Positions 17,201 through 25,462 of a stretch of 64,000 bases of DNA are shown here, piece by piece (within the stretch, counting starts at the first letter, position 1; every line of letters begins with the position of its first letter). A program made the translations under genes and the position numbers. The DNA comes from Jejuia sp. UBA6058 (lineage in GTDB: Bacteria; Bacteroidota; Bacteroidia; Flavobacteriales; Flavobacteriaceae): positions 285,948 to 349,947 of the forward strand of contig DIYI01000012.1 in assembly GCA_002428965.1 (NCBI GenBank), written 5' to 3'. The notes beneath the pieces were generated by a model. The model did no database searches, was not told the DNA's origin, and worked only from the letters and a program-made list of their open reading frames with translations.

Positions 17201-18200
17201 CCAAATAAAAATTGCCTAATCGGTCTAATAACCATGTGGAGCTATTTAATTTGTTGTGATATATATTTGTTAGAAAAATATTTTTTTCAGAATTAAACAG
17301 TTCTTTAAGATTAATTTCCTGCTTCACATTTAACTCTGAATCTGCAATGAATACAGAATTTAAAGTTAAAAACCAGCAATTATTGTCATTGCTCATTTTC
17401 ATCCCTAAAGAATTACGTTTGAAATTATCTAAAAGTGTAAATTCATTATTGAAGTCGTAGGAATAAAAACGCTTGGAATTAGTTATTAATTTTTCATTAG
17501 AATATTCTAGTGTAAAATGATATTGGGGCTCGGTTAAGGGATGCTTATAAATGCGCTTAAAACTTTGATTTTTTGTATCAAAAATGTTAAGACCATACCA
17601 AGTTCCTATTGCCAAATCCTTATTGGGTAATTCTTCAATAGACAACACGTTATTATGACTAATACTTGTGGAGTCGTTGGCATTAAATTTGAATGATTTA
17701 AAAGTATTGGTATTACGATTCATTAAGTTTAATCCGCCGCCGTCAGTACCTATGTAAAATTGATTATTTGAAGTTTCAAAAATGGTTCTTACCTCATTAA
17801 AGCTTATACTTTCTTCATTTTTATCATCATGAATAAATCGTTGAAAACAATCACAATTTCTATCATATCTTAATAGACCACCCCCATACGTACCAATCCA
17901 TAGTGTCTTTTGCTTATCTTCATAAATTGATGAGATTTGGTTATCAGTAATGCTTGTTTCGTCATTTTCATTTTTTACGTAGTTTTTAAAATTACTTCCA
18001 TCATATCTCCATAATCCGTTTGTAGAACCTATCCAAACAAAACCATAAGAATCTTCCAAAATATTATATGTGTTTGTTTCAATAGGCACTTTAAAAGAGG
18101 TGATTTTAAAATCATCCACAAATTGTTGTGCGTGAAAGTGTATTGAAAAAAGAAGGCACCAAAAAGAAACAATTATATAAACCGGTTTTTTGACTAACAT
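14265..18200 (-). CDS. Hybrid two-component system regulator (HTCS)
   Basis: A 1311-residue one-protein signalling system. In order: a signal peptide; a periplasmic sensor of two-component-regulator propeller repeats (about 40-640, recurring LWIGT, DNQISSIYEDK); a Y_Y_Y domain (about 690-765); one membrane helix near 780; HisKA with the phospho-accepting His in FFTNISHELRTPLS; HATPase with IDNGSGIPL; a receiver domain with VLIVEDN and the Asp in VVISDIMMP; and a C-terminal AraC-type DNA-binding domain ending about 1307. In Bacteroidota such proteins sense an oligosaccharide or sugar in the periplasm and activate neighbouring genes. The neighbours here are the exported cytochrome cluster rather than a SusC/SusD pair, which is unusual. 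Weak -7 box TATCTTTA at 18226-18233. Confidence 0.95.
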   Translation of the reverse strand: MLVKKPVYIIVSFWCLLFSIHFHAQQFVDDFKITSFKVPIETNTYNILEDSYGFVWIGSTNGLWRYDGSNFKNYVKNENDETSITDNQISSIYEDKQKTLWIGTYGGGLLRYDRNCDCFQRFIHDDKNEESISFNEVRTIFETSNNQFYIGTDGGGLNLMNRNTNTFKSFKFNANDSTSISHNNVLSIEELPNKDLAIGTWYGLNIFDTKNQSFKRIYKHPLTEPQYHFTLEYSNEKLITNSKRFYSYDFNNEFTLLDNFKRNSLGMKMSNDNNCWFLTLNSVFIADSELNVKQEINLKELFNSEKNIFLTNIYHNKLNSSTWLLDRLGNFYLVEKKVSPFKQFTKNYFKGKIYNTNSNFWISFGKNIYILDKQTKKHKKLNINFKENLNIATNDNENVWVVDDQFYYEFSTSGQLVQKIKQNTIPRSLALTQKKQLWIGEILGASRYDIATNENIKYKCDWNAPNGIGYFHRASIIFEDIEGKIWIGTQGDGIKRYVPESDEFIHYRHKIGDNTTIKDNFVNEIFEDKQQNLWIGTKSGLCRLDKTTNTFIQYELPILKDKIIKSIEQDVDNNLWIGTPNGLIKYDYIDNKIRILTEQDGLLSNDIGSSSLSLENNELVFNTGKGLMVFNPEQVKESEEPSKLYISKLWVNNEIVTSNSSYISKNIEVENKVDLNYDDKKFEFEFQVINFNNNDRCKFAYKLDGYDKSWINAQNNQKATYTNIPSGDYTFMVKATNEHGIWSDKVKQIEVTIKPPFWELLWVKIVALLSAILIFLLIFWLVIKKERNRSKFEIEKERVSQFEELTKMKLKFFTNISHELRTPLSLITSPLEKFVQENTKPNNKVLEMMHRNSSRLLELVNQILDFRKLESNPELQVISQKDFSVFNNVIASSNYWSKEKDITFVFELPKTSYELFFDADVLEKIVTNLISNAFKYTPQKGKVELLVSFKDLKINNKKVESGQLEIHVIDNGSGIPLEYHEKVFERFYQLDENPDFGYSSGIGLSLTAELVKLHKGTIELKEAQEKGCHFKVEIPIGYDHYSSLVLDTENTPLEIDTEKTLVLIVEDNNDIRNYIHDELKDNYQVIEAKNGKEGLQMALSTLPDVVISDIMMPESDGIQFANQLKSNDLTSHIPLLFLTAKTGLENKIAGLTTGAEDYIQKPFNISEIKLKIKNVLESRNQLLKKFKQNSQSENETNSLKETDKYLQKVNLVLEEHLENSEFSVENLCSELGIGRSQLYRKIQVLTGKSIIEYINFYKLSIAMQFIQKGDLTLKEIAYKVGYNDNRYFSRSFKKEFGNPPSYYRSKKASTK

Positions 18201-18267
18201 TTATGAAGTTCCAAATTTTATAAATTAAAGATATAATTTAATTTAATGACTGTAGATATATAGCACG

Positions 18268-18299
18268 AAAAAGCCCAAAACTTGAAGTTTTGGGCTTTT
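18268..18299 (-). terminator. Rho-independent terminator of the succinate dehydrogenase operon
   Basis: A perfect 14-base-pair stem (AAAAGCCCAAAACT with AGTTTTGGGCTTTT) and a three-base loop lies 21 bases after the sdhB stop, with a T-run on the minus strand. It separates the operon from the HTCS regulator gene. Confidence 0.9.
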
Positions 18300-18319
18300 A
18301 AATTCTAATAAAAATTTTA

Positions 18320-19060
18320 CTATATAGAAGCTTTCATCAATTCGCGATTCATTCTTGCAATATTATCTAAAGAAATACCTTTAGGACACTCTACCTCACA
18401 TGCACCTGTGTTCGTACAGTTTCCAAAACCTTCTAAATCCATCTGCGCTACCATATTTTTTACACGGTCTGCTGCTTCAACTTGTCCTTGAGGTAATAAA
18501 GCGTATTGTGATACTTTTGCTCCAACAAATAACATTGCCGAAGAGTTTTTACATGTGGCTACACAAGCGCCACATCCAATACACGTTGCTGCATCCATGG
18601 CTTCATCAGCTGCGTGCTTAGAAATAGGAATTGCATTTGCATCTTGAGTATTACCTGAGGTGTTTACAGAAATATAACCACCCGCATGCTGTATTCTATC
18701 AAAGGCAGATCTGTCTACTACTAAATCTTTAATTACCGGAAAAGCTGCTGCTCTAAATGGTTCAATGGTAATAGTATCACCATCTTTAAACATACGCATG
18801 TGCAATTGGCAAGTTGTAATACCTCTATCTGGACCATGAGCTTCTCCGTTGATGTACATGGAACACATACCACAAATACCTTCTCGACAATCATGATCGA
18901 AAGCTACAGGCTCTTCTCCTTCGGCAACCAACTGCTCGTTCAACACATCCATCATTTCTAAAAAAGACATGTGTTCTGAGATGTCACTTACCTTATAACC
19001 TACCATCTGACCCTTTGCACTAGAGTCTTTTTGTCTCCAAATTTTAAGTGTTAAATTCAT
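18320..19060 (-). CDS. sdhB: Succinate dehydrogenase iron-sulfur subunit
   Basis: A 246-residue electron-transfer subunit of complex II (succinate:menaquinone oxidoreductase). The N-terminal plant-type [2Fe-2S] domain uses C58, C63, C66 and C84 (CREGICGMC, ITTC). The C-terminal ferredoxin-like domain has CIGCGACVATCKNS and CTNTGACEVECPKGI for the [4Fe-4S] and [3Fe-4S] clusters. It carries electrons from SdhA's FAD to the membrane haems at the inner face of the cytoplasmic membrane. Last gene of the sdhCAB operon, ten bases after sdhA, with a strong terminator behind it. All cluster ligands are present and the length is normal. Confidence 0.97.
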   Translation of the reverse strand: MNLTLKIWRQKDSSAKGQMVGYKVSDISEHMSFLEMMDVLNEQLVAEGEEPVAFDHDCREGICGMCSMYINGEAHGPDRGITTCQLHMRMFKDGDTITIEPFRAAAFPVIKDLVVDRSAFDRIQHAGGYISVNTSGNTQDANAIPISKHAADEAMDAATCIGCGACVATCKNSSAMLFVGAKVSQYALLPQGQVEAADRVKNMVAQMDLEGFGNCTNTGACEVECPKGISLDNIARMNRELMKASI

Positions 19061-19070
19061 AGTGTCTTTT

Positions 19071-21068
19071 TTATTTATAACTTCTTTCTTTTACTTCAAT
19101 ATTCTCATAAACTAACTTCTCCTTATGAAGTTTTGCTTCACTCGGTTCTCCAACATATTCCCAAGCTGAAACAAATTGGAATTCCTTCATACGTTTTGCT
19201 TCTCCTTCTTCGGTTTGATATTCTTCTCTAAAGTGTCCTCCGGCAGATTCTTCTCTTACCAAAGCGTCTTTAGCGAACAACTCACCTAACTCTAAGAAGT
19301 CAGCTACACGTCCTGCTTTTTCTAATTCTGGATTCATCTCGTTAGCACCTCCAGGAACTTTAACATCTTTCCAGAATTCTTCACGAATTTCTTTAATCTC
19401 CTTTATTGCTTCTTTAAGGCCCTTTTCGTTACGTGACATTCCACATTTATCCCACATGACTTTCCCAAGTTTCTTATGGAAATAATCAACGGTCTTAGTA
19501 CCATTATTTGTGGTGAAGAACTCTATTTGATCTTTCACTGATTTTTCAGCTTCATCAAATTCTTTGGTGTCCGTTGGAATTTTTCCTGTTCTAATATCAT
19601 CTGCTAAATAATCTCCAATAGTATATGGCAATACAAAATATCCATCTGCTAAACCTTGCATTAAAGCCGAAGCTCCAAGTCTGTTTGCTCCGTGGTCAGA
19701 GAAATTCGCTTCACCAATACAGTATAATCCAGGAACTGTAGTCATTAAGTTATAATCTACCCAAACACCTCCCATGGTATAGTGTACTGCAGGATAAATC
19801 ATCATTGGCGTTTTGTATGGATCTTGATCTACGATTTTCTCATACATTTGGAATAAGTTACCGTACTTAGCCTCCACTATTTTCTCCCCTAATTCAGTAA
19901 TTTTTCCTTTAGAAGGATTATCAATCCCTTGAATTTTTGCCTGCTCTTTTCCGTAGCGTTCAATGGCTGCAGCAAAGTCCAAGTAAACCGCTTCACCTGT
20001 TGCATTCACACCATAACCCGCATCACAACGCTCCTTCGCAGCCCTTGATGCTACATCACGAGGCACTAAGTTCCCAAAGGCTGGATAACGACGTTCTAGG
20101 TAGTAATCTCTTTCGTCTTCCGACAAATCCGTTGGTTTCTTTTTGCCCTCTCTAATAGCAAGAACATCATCGATGTTTTTCGGTACCCAAATACGACCAT
20201 CATTACGCAATGATTCAGACATCAATGTCAACTTAGATTGATAATCTCCCGAACGTGGAATACACGTTGGATGAATCTGCGTATAACATGGGTTTGCAAA
20301 ATAAGCCCCTTTCTTATGGATTTTCCAAGCTGCCGTAACGTTACTTCCCATAGCGTTAGTAGACAAGAAATATACATTTCCGTAACCTCCAGAACCCACA
20401 ACAACAGCATGCGCTGAATGACGCTCAATTTCACCCGTTACTAAGTTTCTCGCAATAATTCCTCTTGCTTTTCCATCAACAATGACAACATCCAACATTT
20501 CATGACGGTTGAACATTTCAATCTTACCACGCGCAATTTGACGGTTCATTGCAGAATACGCTCCAAGTAGTAATTGTTGCCCAGTTTGTCCTTTGGCATA
20601 AAAAGTTCTTGAAACCAATACCCCTCCAAAAGAACGGTTATCTAATAATCCACCATAATCTCTGGCAAAAGGTACACCTTGAGCCACGCATTGGTCAATA
20701 ATATTTGCAGACACTTCAGCCAAACGATACACGTTCGCTTCACGAGAACGGTAATCACCACCCTTTACAGTATCATAGAATAATCTGTAAGTAGAATCAC
20801 CATCTCCTTGGTAATTTTTAGCTGCATTAATTCCACCCTGTGCTGCAATAGAGTGTGCGCGACGTGGGGAATCTTGATAAGCAAATGCCTTAACGTTATA
20901 TCCAAGTTCTGCTAAGGTTGCCGCCGCAGAACCCCCTGCTAAACCTGTACCAACTACAATAACGTCAATGTGACGCTTATTGGCGGGATTAACAAGGTTA
21001 ATTTTATTTTTATAATCTGTCCATTTATCTTTTAATGAACCTTCTGGTACTTTTGAATCTAAAGCCAT
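19071..21068 (-). CDS. sdhA: Succinate dehydrogenase flavoprotein subunit
   Basis: A 665-residue FAD subunit that oxidises succinate to fumarate in the citric acid cycle. The Rossmann motif VVGTGLAGGSAAATLAELG is at about 39-56, and H72 in RRAHSIAAQGG is the expected covalent FAD attachment site. Further on are the substrate and active-site regions IHPTCIPRSG, RDVASRAAKER and HYTMGGVWVDY. The length is that of the Bacteroidota/b558-type enzymes, which are longer than E. coli SdhA. Middle gene of the operon, 12 bases after sdhC. The b558 partner points to menaquinone as acceptor. Nothing looks degraded. Confidence 0.97.
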   Translation of the reverse strand: MALDSKVPEGSLKDKWTDYKNKINLVNPANKRHIDVIVVGTGLAGGSAAATLAELGYNVKAFAYQDSPRRAHSIAAQGGINAAKNYQGDGDSTYRLFYDTVKGGDYRSREANVYRLAEVSANIIDQCVAQGVPFARDYGGLLDNRSFGGVLVSRTFYAKGQTGQQLLLGAYSAMNRQIARGKIEMFNRHEMLDVVIVDGKARGIIARNLVTGEIERHSAHAVVVGSGGYGNVYFLSTNAMGSNVTAAWKIHKKGAYFANPCYTQIHPTCIPRSGDYQSKLTLMSESLRNDGRIWVPKNIDDVLAIREGKKKPTDLSEDERDYYLERRYPAFGNLVPRDVASRAAKERCDAGYGVNATGEAVYLDFAAAIERYGKEQAKIQGIDNPSKGKITELGEKIVEAKYGNLFQMYEKIVDQDPYKTPMMIYPAVHYTMGGVWVDYNLMTTVPGLYCIGEANFSDHGANRLGASALMQGLADGYFVLPYTIGDYLADDIRTGKIPTDTKEFDEAEKSVKDQIEFFTTNNGTKTVDYFHKKLGKVMWDKCGMSRNEKGLKEAIKEIKEIREEFWKDVKVPGGANEMNPELEKAGRVADFLELGELFAKDALVREESAGGHFREEYQTEEGEAKRMKEFQFVSAWEYVGEPSEAKLHKEKLVYENIEVKERSYK

Positions 21069-21080
21069 AATAATTTAAGA

Positions 21081-21758
21081 TTAATGGTGAGGATTTAAAT
21101 GATGATATAGTGCTACAATTACAAAACCTAATGGCACTAAAATAGAGTAAGCTTTCCCGATGGTCTGTAATGTTTTTTTGCGACCTGCTGAAGAACCCAC
21201 AGATTGAAAAGCAGAAGTAAATCCATGTGCTAAGTGCAATCCAAGTAAAACAAAGGAAACCACATAGGCACCAACTCTTAAAGGACTATGGAACTTCTCA
21301 ACTAGTTCATGGAAATATCTGTATTCCCCATCATGCATTCCAGACATGTCTCCAACAATATATTTGGTGTTTATTTCTGGAATCCAAAAATCAATGAAAT
21401 GTAAAACGATAAAAGCTAAGACAACTAATCCACTATAAATCATATTTCTACTAACCCAAGAAGAATTAGCACCTCCATTGTTTTTCGCATAAGATACTCC
21501 GTTGGCTTTTTTGTTTTTTAGTTCTAGAACAAATCCCATAACAAAATGAAAAACAACTGCAAAGACCAACACTGGCTGTAACGCAAACTGCACCAAAGGA
21601 TTGGTTCCCATGAAGTGAGATATTTCATTAAATAAATCTGCACTAAAAACAGACGTGATGTTTATTGCCAAATGCTGAAGCAAGAAAAACATTAAGAAAA
21701 AAGCCGATAGTGCCATCGCTACTTTTCTACCAATCGAAGATTTAAAAAATCCGCTCAT
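21081..21758 (-). CDS. sdhC: Succinate dehydrogenase cytochrome b558 subunit
   Basis: A 225-residue membrane anchor with five predicted helices, matching the single-subunit dihaem b558 type found in Bacteroidota and Bacillus. Histidines suited to haem ligation sit in helices at FFLLQHLAINI, VFHFVMGF, VLHFIDFW and LLGLHLAHGF. It passes electrons from SdhB to menaquinone in the cytoplasmic membrane. First gene of the sdhCAB operon, with a strong promoter (TTG, 20 bases, TATCTTTG) upstream. Divergent from pepP, with a perfect palindrome between the two. Confidence 0.95.
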   Translation of the reverse strand: MSGFFKSSIGRKVAMALSAFFLMFFLLQHLAINITSVFSADLFNEISHFMGTNPLVQFALQPVLVFAVVFHFVMGFVLELKNKKANGVSYAKNNGGANSSWVSRNMIYSGLVVLAFIVLHFIDFWIPEINTKYIVGDMSGMHDGEYRYFHELVEKFHSPLRVGAYVVSFVLLGLHLAHGFTSAFQSVGSSAGRKKTLQTIGKAYSILVPLGFVIVALYHHLNPHH

Positions 21759-21780
21759 TATTTAGTTTTTTTAAGTTGCA

Positions 21781-21811
21781 CAAAGATAATAACGGACGCT
21801 TTTATAGACAA
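21781..21811 (-). promoter_or_regulatory. Promoter of the sdhCAB operon
   Basis: On the minus strand a TTG (21809-21811) is followed after exactly 20 bases by TATCTTTG (21781-21788), a textbook Bacteroidota -33/-7 pair. The -7 box ends 22 bases before the sdhC ATG. One of the best-formed promoters in the window. Confidence 0.8.
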
Positions 21812-21852
21812 CTAACAAATATCATGTTTTACTATTTAGAATCATTTTAAGT

Positions 21853-21887
21853 AATAATACTTAGTTTTTGAAAAACTAAGTATTATT
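21853..21887. promoter_or_regulatory. Perfect 17-bp palindrome between sdhC and pepP
   Basis: AATAATACTTAGTTTTT is followed by a single G (21870) and then its exact reverse complement. The genes on both sides are transcribed away from it, so a terminator is not needed here. It lies 42 bases beyond the sdhC -33 box. It could be a binding site for a dimeric regulator, or a remnant of a small mobile element. Confidence 0.6.
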
Positions 21888-22037
21888 CGTCACCTGTTTA
21901 ACACAATGTCTTTATAATCAATACTATGAATAATTACAATTCCTCACAAGCAGTTTTAAATATCTAATACCACCAAAAAAATAATCTTGATTTTATTTTT
22001 AATTTTACCTTAAAATGAAAATCAACTTTCTAGAAGC

Positions 22038-23330
22038 ATGAAATATTTCCCAATTAACAGCCAACTCTTTATTAAAAATAGAAAAAAGTTTACCGCGCAA
22101 ATGCGACCTAATAGTTTGGCTGTTTTTAATTCAAATGATATTTATCCTATAAGTGCAGATAGCACCTTACCTTTTCAACAACATCGAGATATTTTCTACC
22201 TCAGCGGCGTAGATCAGGAAGAAAGTATTCTTGTTCTATTTCCAGACTGTCCTAAAGAAAAGCACAAAGAAGTTTTATTTTTAAGAGAAACCAACGAGCA
22301 TATTGCGGTATGGGAAGGCGAAAAACTTACAAAGGAAAAAGCTCTTGAGGTAAGTGGTATAAAAACCGTTTATTGGTTGCAAGACATGGAGAAGGTGTTG
22401 TTTGAAATAATGACACAATGTGAAACCGTTTACATCAATACTAACGAGCATTACCGCTCTAATGTAGATACCGAAACAAGAGAAGACAGGTTTACAAAGT
22501 GGTTGAAAGAAAAATATCCCGCTCATGGAGTAGCAAAAAGCAACCCCATTTTGCAACGTTTACGATCCATTAAAGAAGATGTAGAAATCGATCTAATTCA
22601 AAAAGCTTGTAATATTACGGAAAAAGGATTTCGTCGTGTTTTAGATTTTGTAAAACCGGGAGTTATGGAGTATGAGATTGAAGCAGAATACATTCATGAG
22701 TTTATTAGAAATAGATCTAAAGGTTTCGCTTACACTCCAATTGTCGCTTCTGGAAATAACGCTAACGTATTGCATTATATTGAAAACAATCAAGAGTGTA
22801 AAACCGGCGATTTAATTTTAATGGATGTAGGTGCAGAATACGCCAATTATTCTAGCGATATGACTCGCACGATTCCAGTATCTGGTAAATTTTCCGATAG
22901 ACAAAAAGCAGTATACAATGCTGTTTTGAGAGTAAAAAACGAAGCAAACAAAATGCTTATTCCAGGAACAGATTGGGGTGAATATCATGTTGAAATTGGG
23001 AAAATAATGACATCTGAACTACTAGATTTAAAGCTACTTGACAAAGCAGATGTGCAAAATGAAAACCCAGAATGGCCAGCTTATAAAAAATATTTAATGC
23101 ATGGTACTAGTCATCATTTAGGATTAGACACTCATGATTATGGTATTTTAACTGAGCCCATGCAGGCTAATATGGTGTTTACTGTAGAACCAGGTATTTA
23201 TATTCCTGATGAAGGTTTCGGAATTAGAATTGAAGATGACGTCGTAATTCAAGAGCAGGGAGAGCCTCTTAATTTAATGAAAAATATTCCTATCGAAGTT
23301 GAAGAAATTGAAGCACTTATGAATGCGTAA
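22038..23330 (+). CDS. pepP: Xaa-Pro aminopeptidase (aminopeptidase P)
   Basis: A 430-residue cytoplasmic metallopeptidase that removes an N-terminal residue preceding proline. The N-terminal creatinase-like domain (about 1-170) precedes the M24 pita-bread domain. Dimetal ligands are visible in order: Asp of LILMDVGAEY, Asp of SSDMTRTIP, His of HGTSHHLGLDTHD, Glu of VEPGIYI and Glu of IRIEDDVVI. The ATG at 22038 gives a family-like N-terminus. Probably transcribed alone; no confident -7 box was found. It converges with aspartate kinase, whose terminator T-run touches the pepP stop codon. Confidence 0.94.
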   Translation: MKYFPINSQLFIKNRKKFTAQMRPNSLAVFNSNDIYPISADSTLPFQQHRDIFYLSGVDQEESILVLFPDCPKEKHKEVLFLRETNEHIAVWEGEKLTKEKALEVSGIKTVYWLQDMEKVLFEIMTQCETVYINTNEHYRSNVDTETREDRFTKWLKEKYPAHGVAKSNPILQRLRSIKEDVEIDLIQKACNITEKGFRRVLDFVKPGVMEYEIEAEYIHEFIRNRSKGFAYTPIVASGNNANVLHYIENNQECKTGDLILMDVGAEYANYSSDMTRTIPVSGKFSDRQKAVYNAVLRVKNEANKMLIPGTDWGEYHVEIGKIMTSELLDLKLLDKADVQNENPEWPAYKKYLMHGTSHHLGLDTHDYGILTEPMQANMVFTVEPGIYIPDEGFGIRIEDDVVIQEQGEPLNLMKNIPIEVEEIEALMNA

Positions 23331-23358
23331 AAAAAAGTCGCCCTATCTGAAGAGCGAC
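23331..23358 (-). terminator. Terminator of the aspartate kinase gene
   Basis: On the minus strand GTCGCTC pairs with GGGCGAC (one G-U pair) across an eight-base loop, followed by a run of Ts that reaches the pepP stop codon. It lies 27 bases beyond the aspartate kinase stop. Confidence 0.7.
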
Positions 23359-23384
23359 CTATATCCAAAATACTAACATTATTT

Positions 23385-24707
23385 CTACAGAGTGACTAAT
23401 TCAAATAAATAACTATTAAGCTTTTGAAGTGTTTTTATTTTATTATCTGTATCCACCAAAAGTGATATATTATTTTTGCTACCACCATAAGAAATCATTC
23501 GCACCTTTACATCTTTTAAAATTTTGAAAAGCTTGTGCGTACCTTCATGATTAACTATAGAATGTCCTACCAGACAAATAATACTTTGATTAGTATCAAC
23601 ATCTATGGAAGCAAATTCCTTTAATTCTGATACTATATTTTCTAAATTTTTGTCGTTATCAATAGTTAAAGATACAGCTACTTCAGATGTTGTTATCATA
23701 TCTATTGATGTCTCGTAGGTTTCAAATATTTCAAATACTTTTTTCAAAAACCCATGAGCTTGTAGCATTCGCCCAGACTTAATTTTTATGGCTGTTATAC
23801 CATCTTTTGCTGCAATAGCTTTAATACCTGTTTCGGAATGATTACTTGTAATAGAAGTTCCTTTGGCAGAAGGTTCCATGGTGTTTTTTAACCGAACAGG
23901 AATGCCATAACCTCTAACTGGCAATACGGTTTGTGGATGCAGAATTTTTGCCCCAAAATAAGCCAACTCCGCAGCCTCGTCAAATGACAAATCTGAAATT
24001 GGTTTTGTGCCTTCAACAAATCTTGGATCGTTATTATGCATTCCGTCAATATCAGTCCAAATTTGTACTTCTTCAGCTCTAATTGCAGCCCCAATTATAG
24101 TAGCTGTATAATCGCTTCCGCCTCTTTGCAAGTTAGAAATATTACCCTCACCATCTATACAAATAAATCCTTGAGTAATATATATATCTGCATTTTCAGC
24201 ACTATCCAAAACCTTAGCCAATTTATTCTCGATAGTGCGAAAAGCAGGTTCGTTATTTGCATCAATACTCATAAAATCTAAAGCTGAAAGCAATGTTGCA
24301 CTTATGTTTTCTTGCCTTAAATAGCTATTGAACATAAACGTTGACATTAGTTCCCCTTGAGCCAAAATTTCATTATCTAAAACTTGAGAATACTCTTTAT
24401 AAGTGCATTCAACTAAAAAGTTAAATCGATCTGAAATATACGTTTTGGTTTTACTATTTAGCGGTTTATCATGAAGCAACTCATCAATAACATCAGTGTA
24501 CTTCTCATGCAATGCATTAATGCTTGCAATTGCTTGATCCGAATTTTCTATTTTTATGCAGTTGGCAATCTCAACTAGGTTATTTGTAGTACCAGACATT
24601 GCGGAAAGTACAACTATTTTTTGCTCACCGTCGTTTATAATGTTTTTAACATTAGCCATGTTCTTTACAGACCCAACAGACGTACCTCCAAACTTTAAAA
24701 CTTTCAT
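23385..24707 (-). CDS. lysC: Monofunctional aspartate kinase
   Basis: Phosphorylates aspartate, the first step toward lysine, threonine and methionine. The kinase domain starts MKVLKFGGTSVGS and continues with VVLSAMSGTTN, GFICIDGEGNISNLQRGGSDYTA and EVQIWTDIDGM (to about residue 290). Two ACT-type regulatory segments follow (about 295-440; AIKIKSGRM, ISLLVDTD). The ATG at 24707 is preferred over a TTG two codons earlier because it matches the family start exactly. No fused homoserine dehydrogenase domain is present. A perfect -7 box (TACTTTTG) precedes it. The divergent neighbour at 24806 has an ACT-like C-terminus and may be functionally linked. Confidence 0.95.
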   Translation of the reverse strand: MKVLKFGGTSVGSVKNMANVKNIINDGEQKIVVLSAMSGTTNNLVEIANCIKIENSDQAIASINALHEKYTDVIDELLHDKPLNSKTKTYISDRFNFLVECTYKEYSQVLDNEILAQGELMSTFMFNSYLRQENISATLLSALDFMSIDANNEPAFRTIENKLAKVLDSAENADIYITQGFICIDGEGNISNLQRGGSDYTATIIGAAIRAEEVQIWTDIDGMHNNDPRFVEGTKPISDLSFDEAAELAYFGAKILHPQTVLPVRGYGIPVRLKNTMEPSAKGTSITSNHSETGIKAIAAKDGITAIKIKSGRMLQAHGFLKKVFEIFETYETSIDMITTSEVAVSLTIDNDKNLENIVSELKEFASIDVDTNQSIICLVGHSIVNHEGTHKLFKILKDVKVRMISYGGSKNNISLLVDTDNKIKTLQKLNSYLFELVTL

Positions 24708-24725
24708 CTTCAACTAATTTGAAGG

Positions 24726-24733
24726 CAAAAGTA
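24726..24733 (-). promoter_or_regulatory. -7 promoter box of the aspartate kinase gene
   Basis: TACTTTTG on the minus strand matches TAnnTTTG perfectly, 18 bases before the ATG at 24707. This supports the ATG rather than the upstream TTG as start. No TTG -33 box at the usual distance. Confidence 0.6.
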
Positions 24734-24805
24734 GAATTCAAATGTAAACTCTATGTATTTTTATAAAAAAACGTTTATTTTTACACAAATTGTTAAATAT
24801 TTAAC

Positions 24806-25462
24806 ATGAAGACCGTTTCAAACTGTGTAGAAGATATTCTAATTACACAACCGTATCTTGAGGAGGCTTTGGCTAGAAATATCATAAACTTTAGTGCTTT
24901 GGCCATAGAACTCACAGAACCTATTAGCAAAATGCTGAAAAAGGACGTAAAACCTGGAGCTATAATGATGGCATTACGACGCTATAATCCACCACCTACT
25001 TTGGGAAATACAGTAAAAATGAAGCGGGTGATTCAAAATTTAGGTGATATTACTGTACGCTCTAACCTCACGGACTTCACCGTAAAAAATTCTGCTACAC
25101 TTATTGATAATCATGCTAAAATTCTAGAGCGTATTAATAAAGAAGATAAATTGTTCTACACTTTTACTCGAGGTATTCATGAAAGTAACATTGTAGTCTC
25201 CAGCAGTTTAAATGATTTTGTGAAAAATCATTTAAAGAATGAATTTTTTATAGCAGTTCAAGAAAATCTATCTGCAATTAGTATAAATCTGCCACAGGAC
25301 AATTCAAAAATAGCTGGTTTGTACTATCATTTCTTCAAACGTTTAGCATGGGAAGGCGTTGTGCTTTACGAAGTGCTTTCAACTACAAATGAATTTACCA
25401 TTTTGGTTGAAGATGAATTTGTCGACAAGGCATTTTCTGCGATTAAAAAAGTAAAATCTTAA
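24806..25462 (+). CDS. Conserved ACT-like protein of unknown function, divergent from aspartate kinase
   Basis: A 218-residue cytoplasmic protein without a recognised named family. Residues 1-75 are helical and look like a winged-helix or HTH-type module (VEDILITQPYLEEALARNII, then DVKPGAIMMALRRY). The C-terminal 120 residues contain two beta-alpha-beta-like stretches (LFYTFTRGIHESNIVVSS; FTILVEDEFVDKAFSAI) resembling paired ACT ligand-binding folds. That layout would suit an amino-acid-responsive regulator. It is divergent from lysC across about 98 bases and may share its control region, so lysC is the obvious candidate target. Its stop overlaps that of the convergent transporter gene by four bases. 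Family and role are inferred, not established. Confidence 0.6.
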   Translation: MKTVSNCVEDILITQPYLEEALARNIINFSALAIELTEPISKMLKKDVKPGAIMMALRRYNPPPTLGNTVKMKRVIQNLGDITVRSNLTDFTVKNSATLIDNHAKILERINKEDKLFYTFTRGIHESNIVVSSSLNDFVKNHLKNEFFIAVQENLSAISINLPQDNSKIAGLYYHFFKRLAWEGVVLYEVLSTTNEFTILVEDEFVDKAFSAIKKVKS

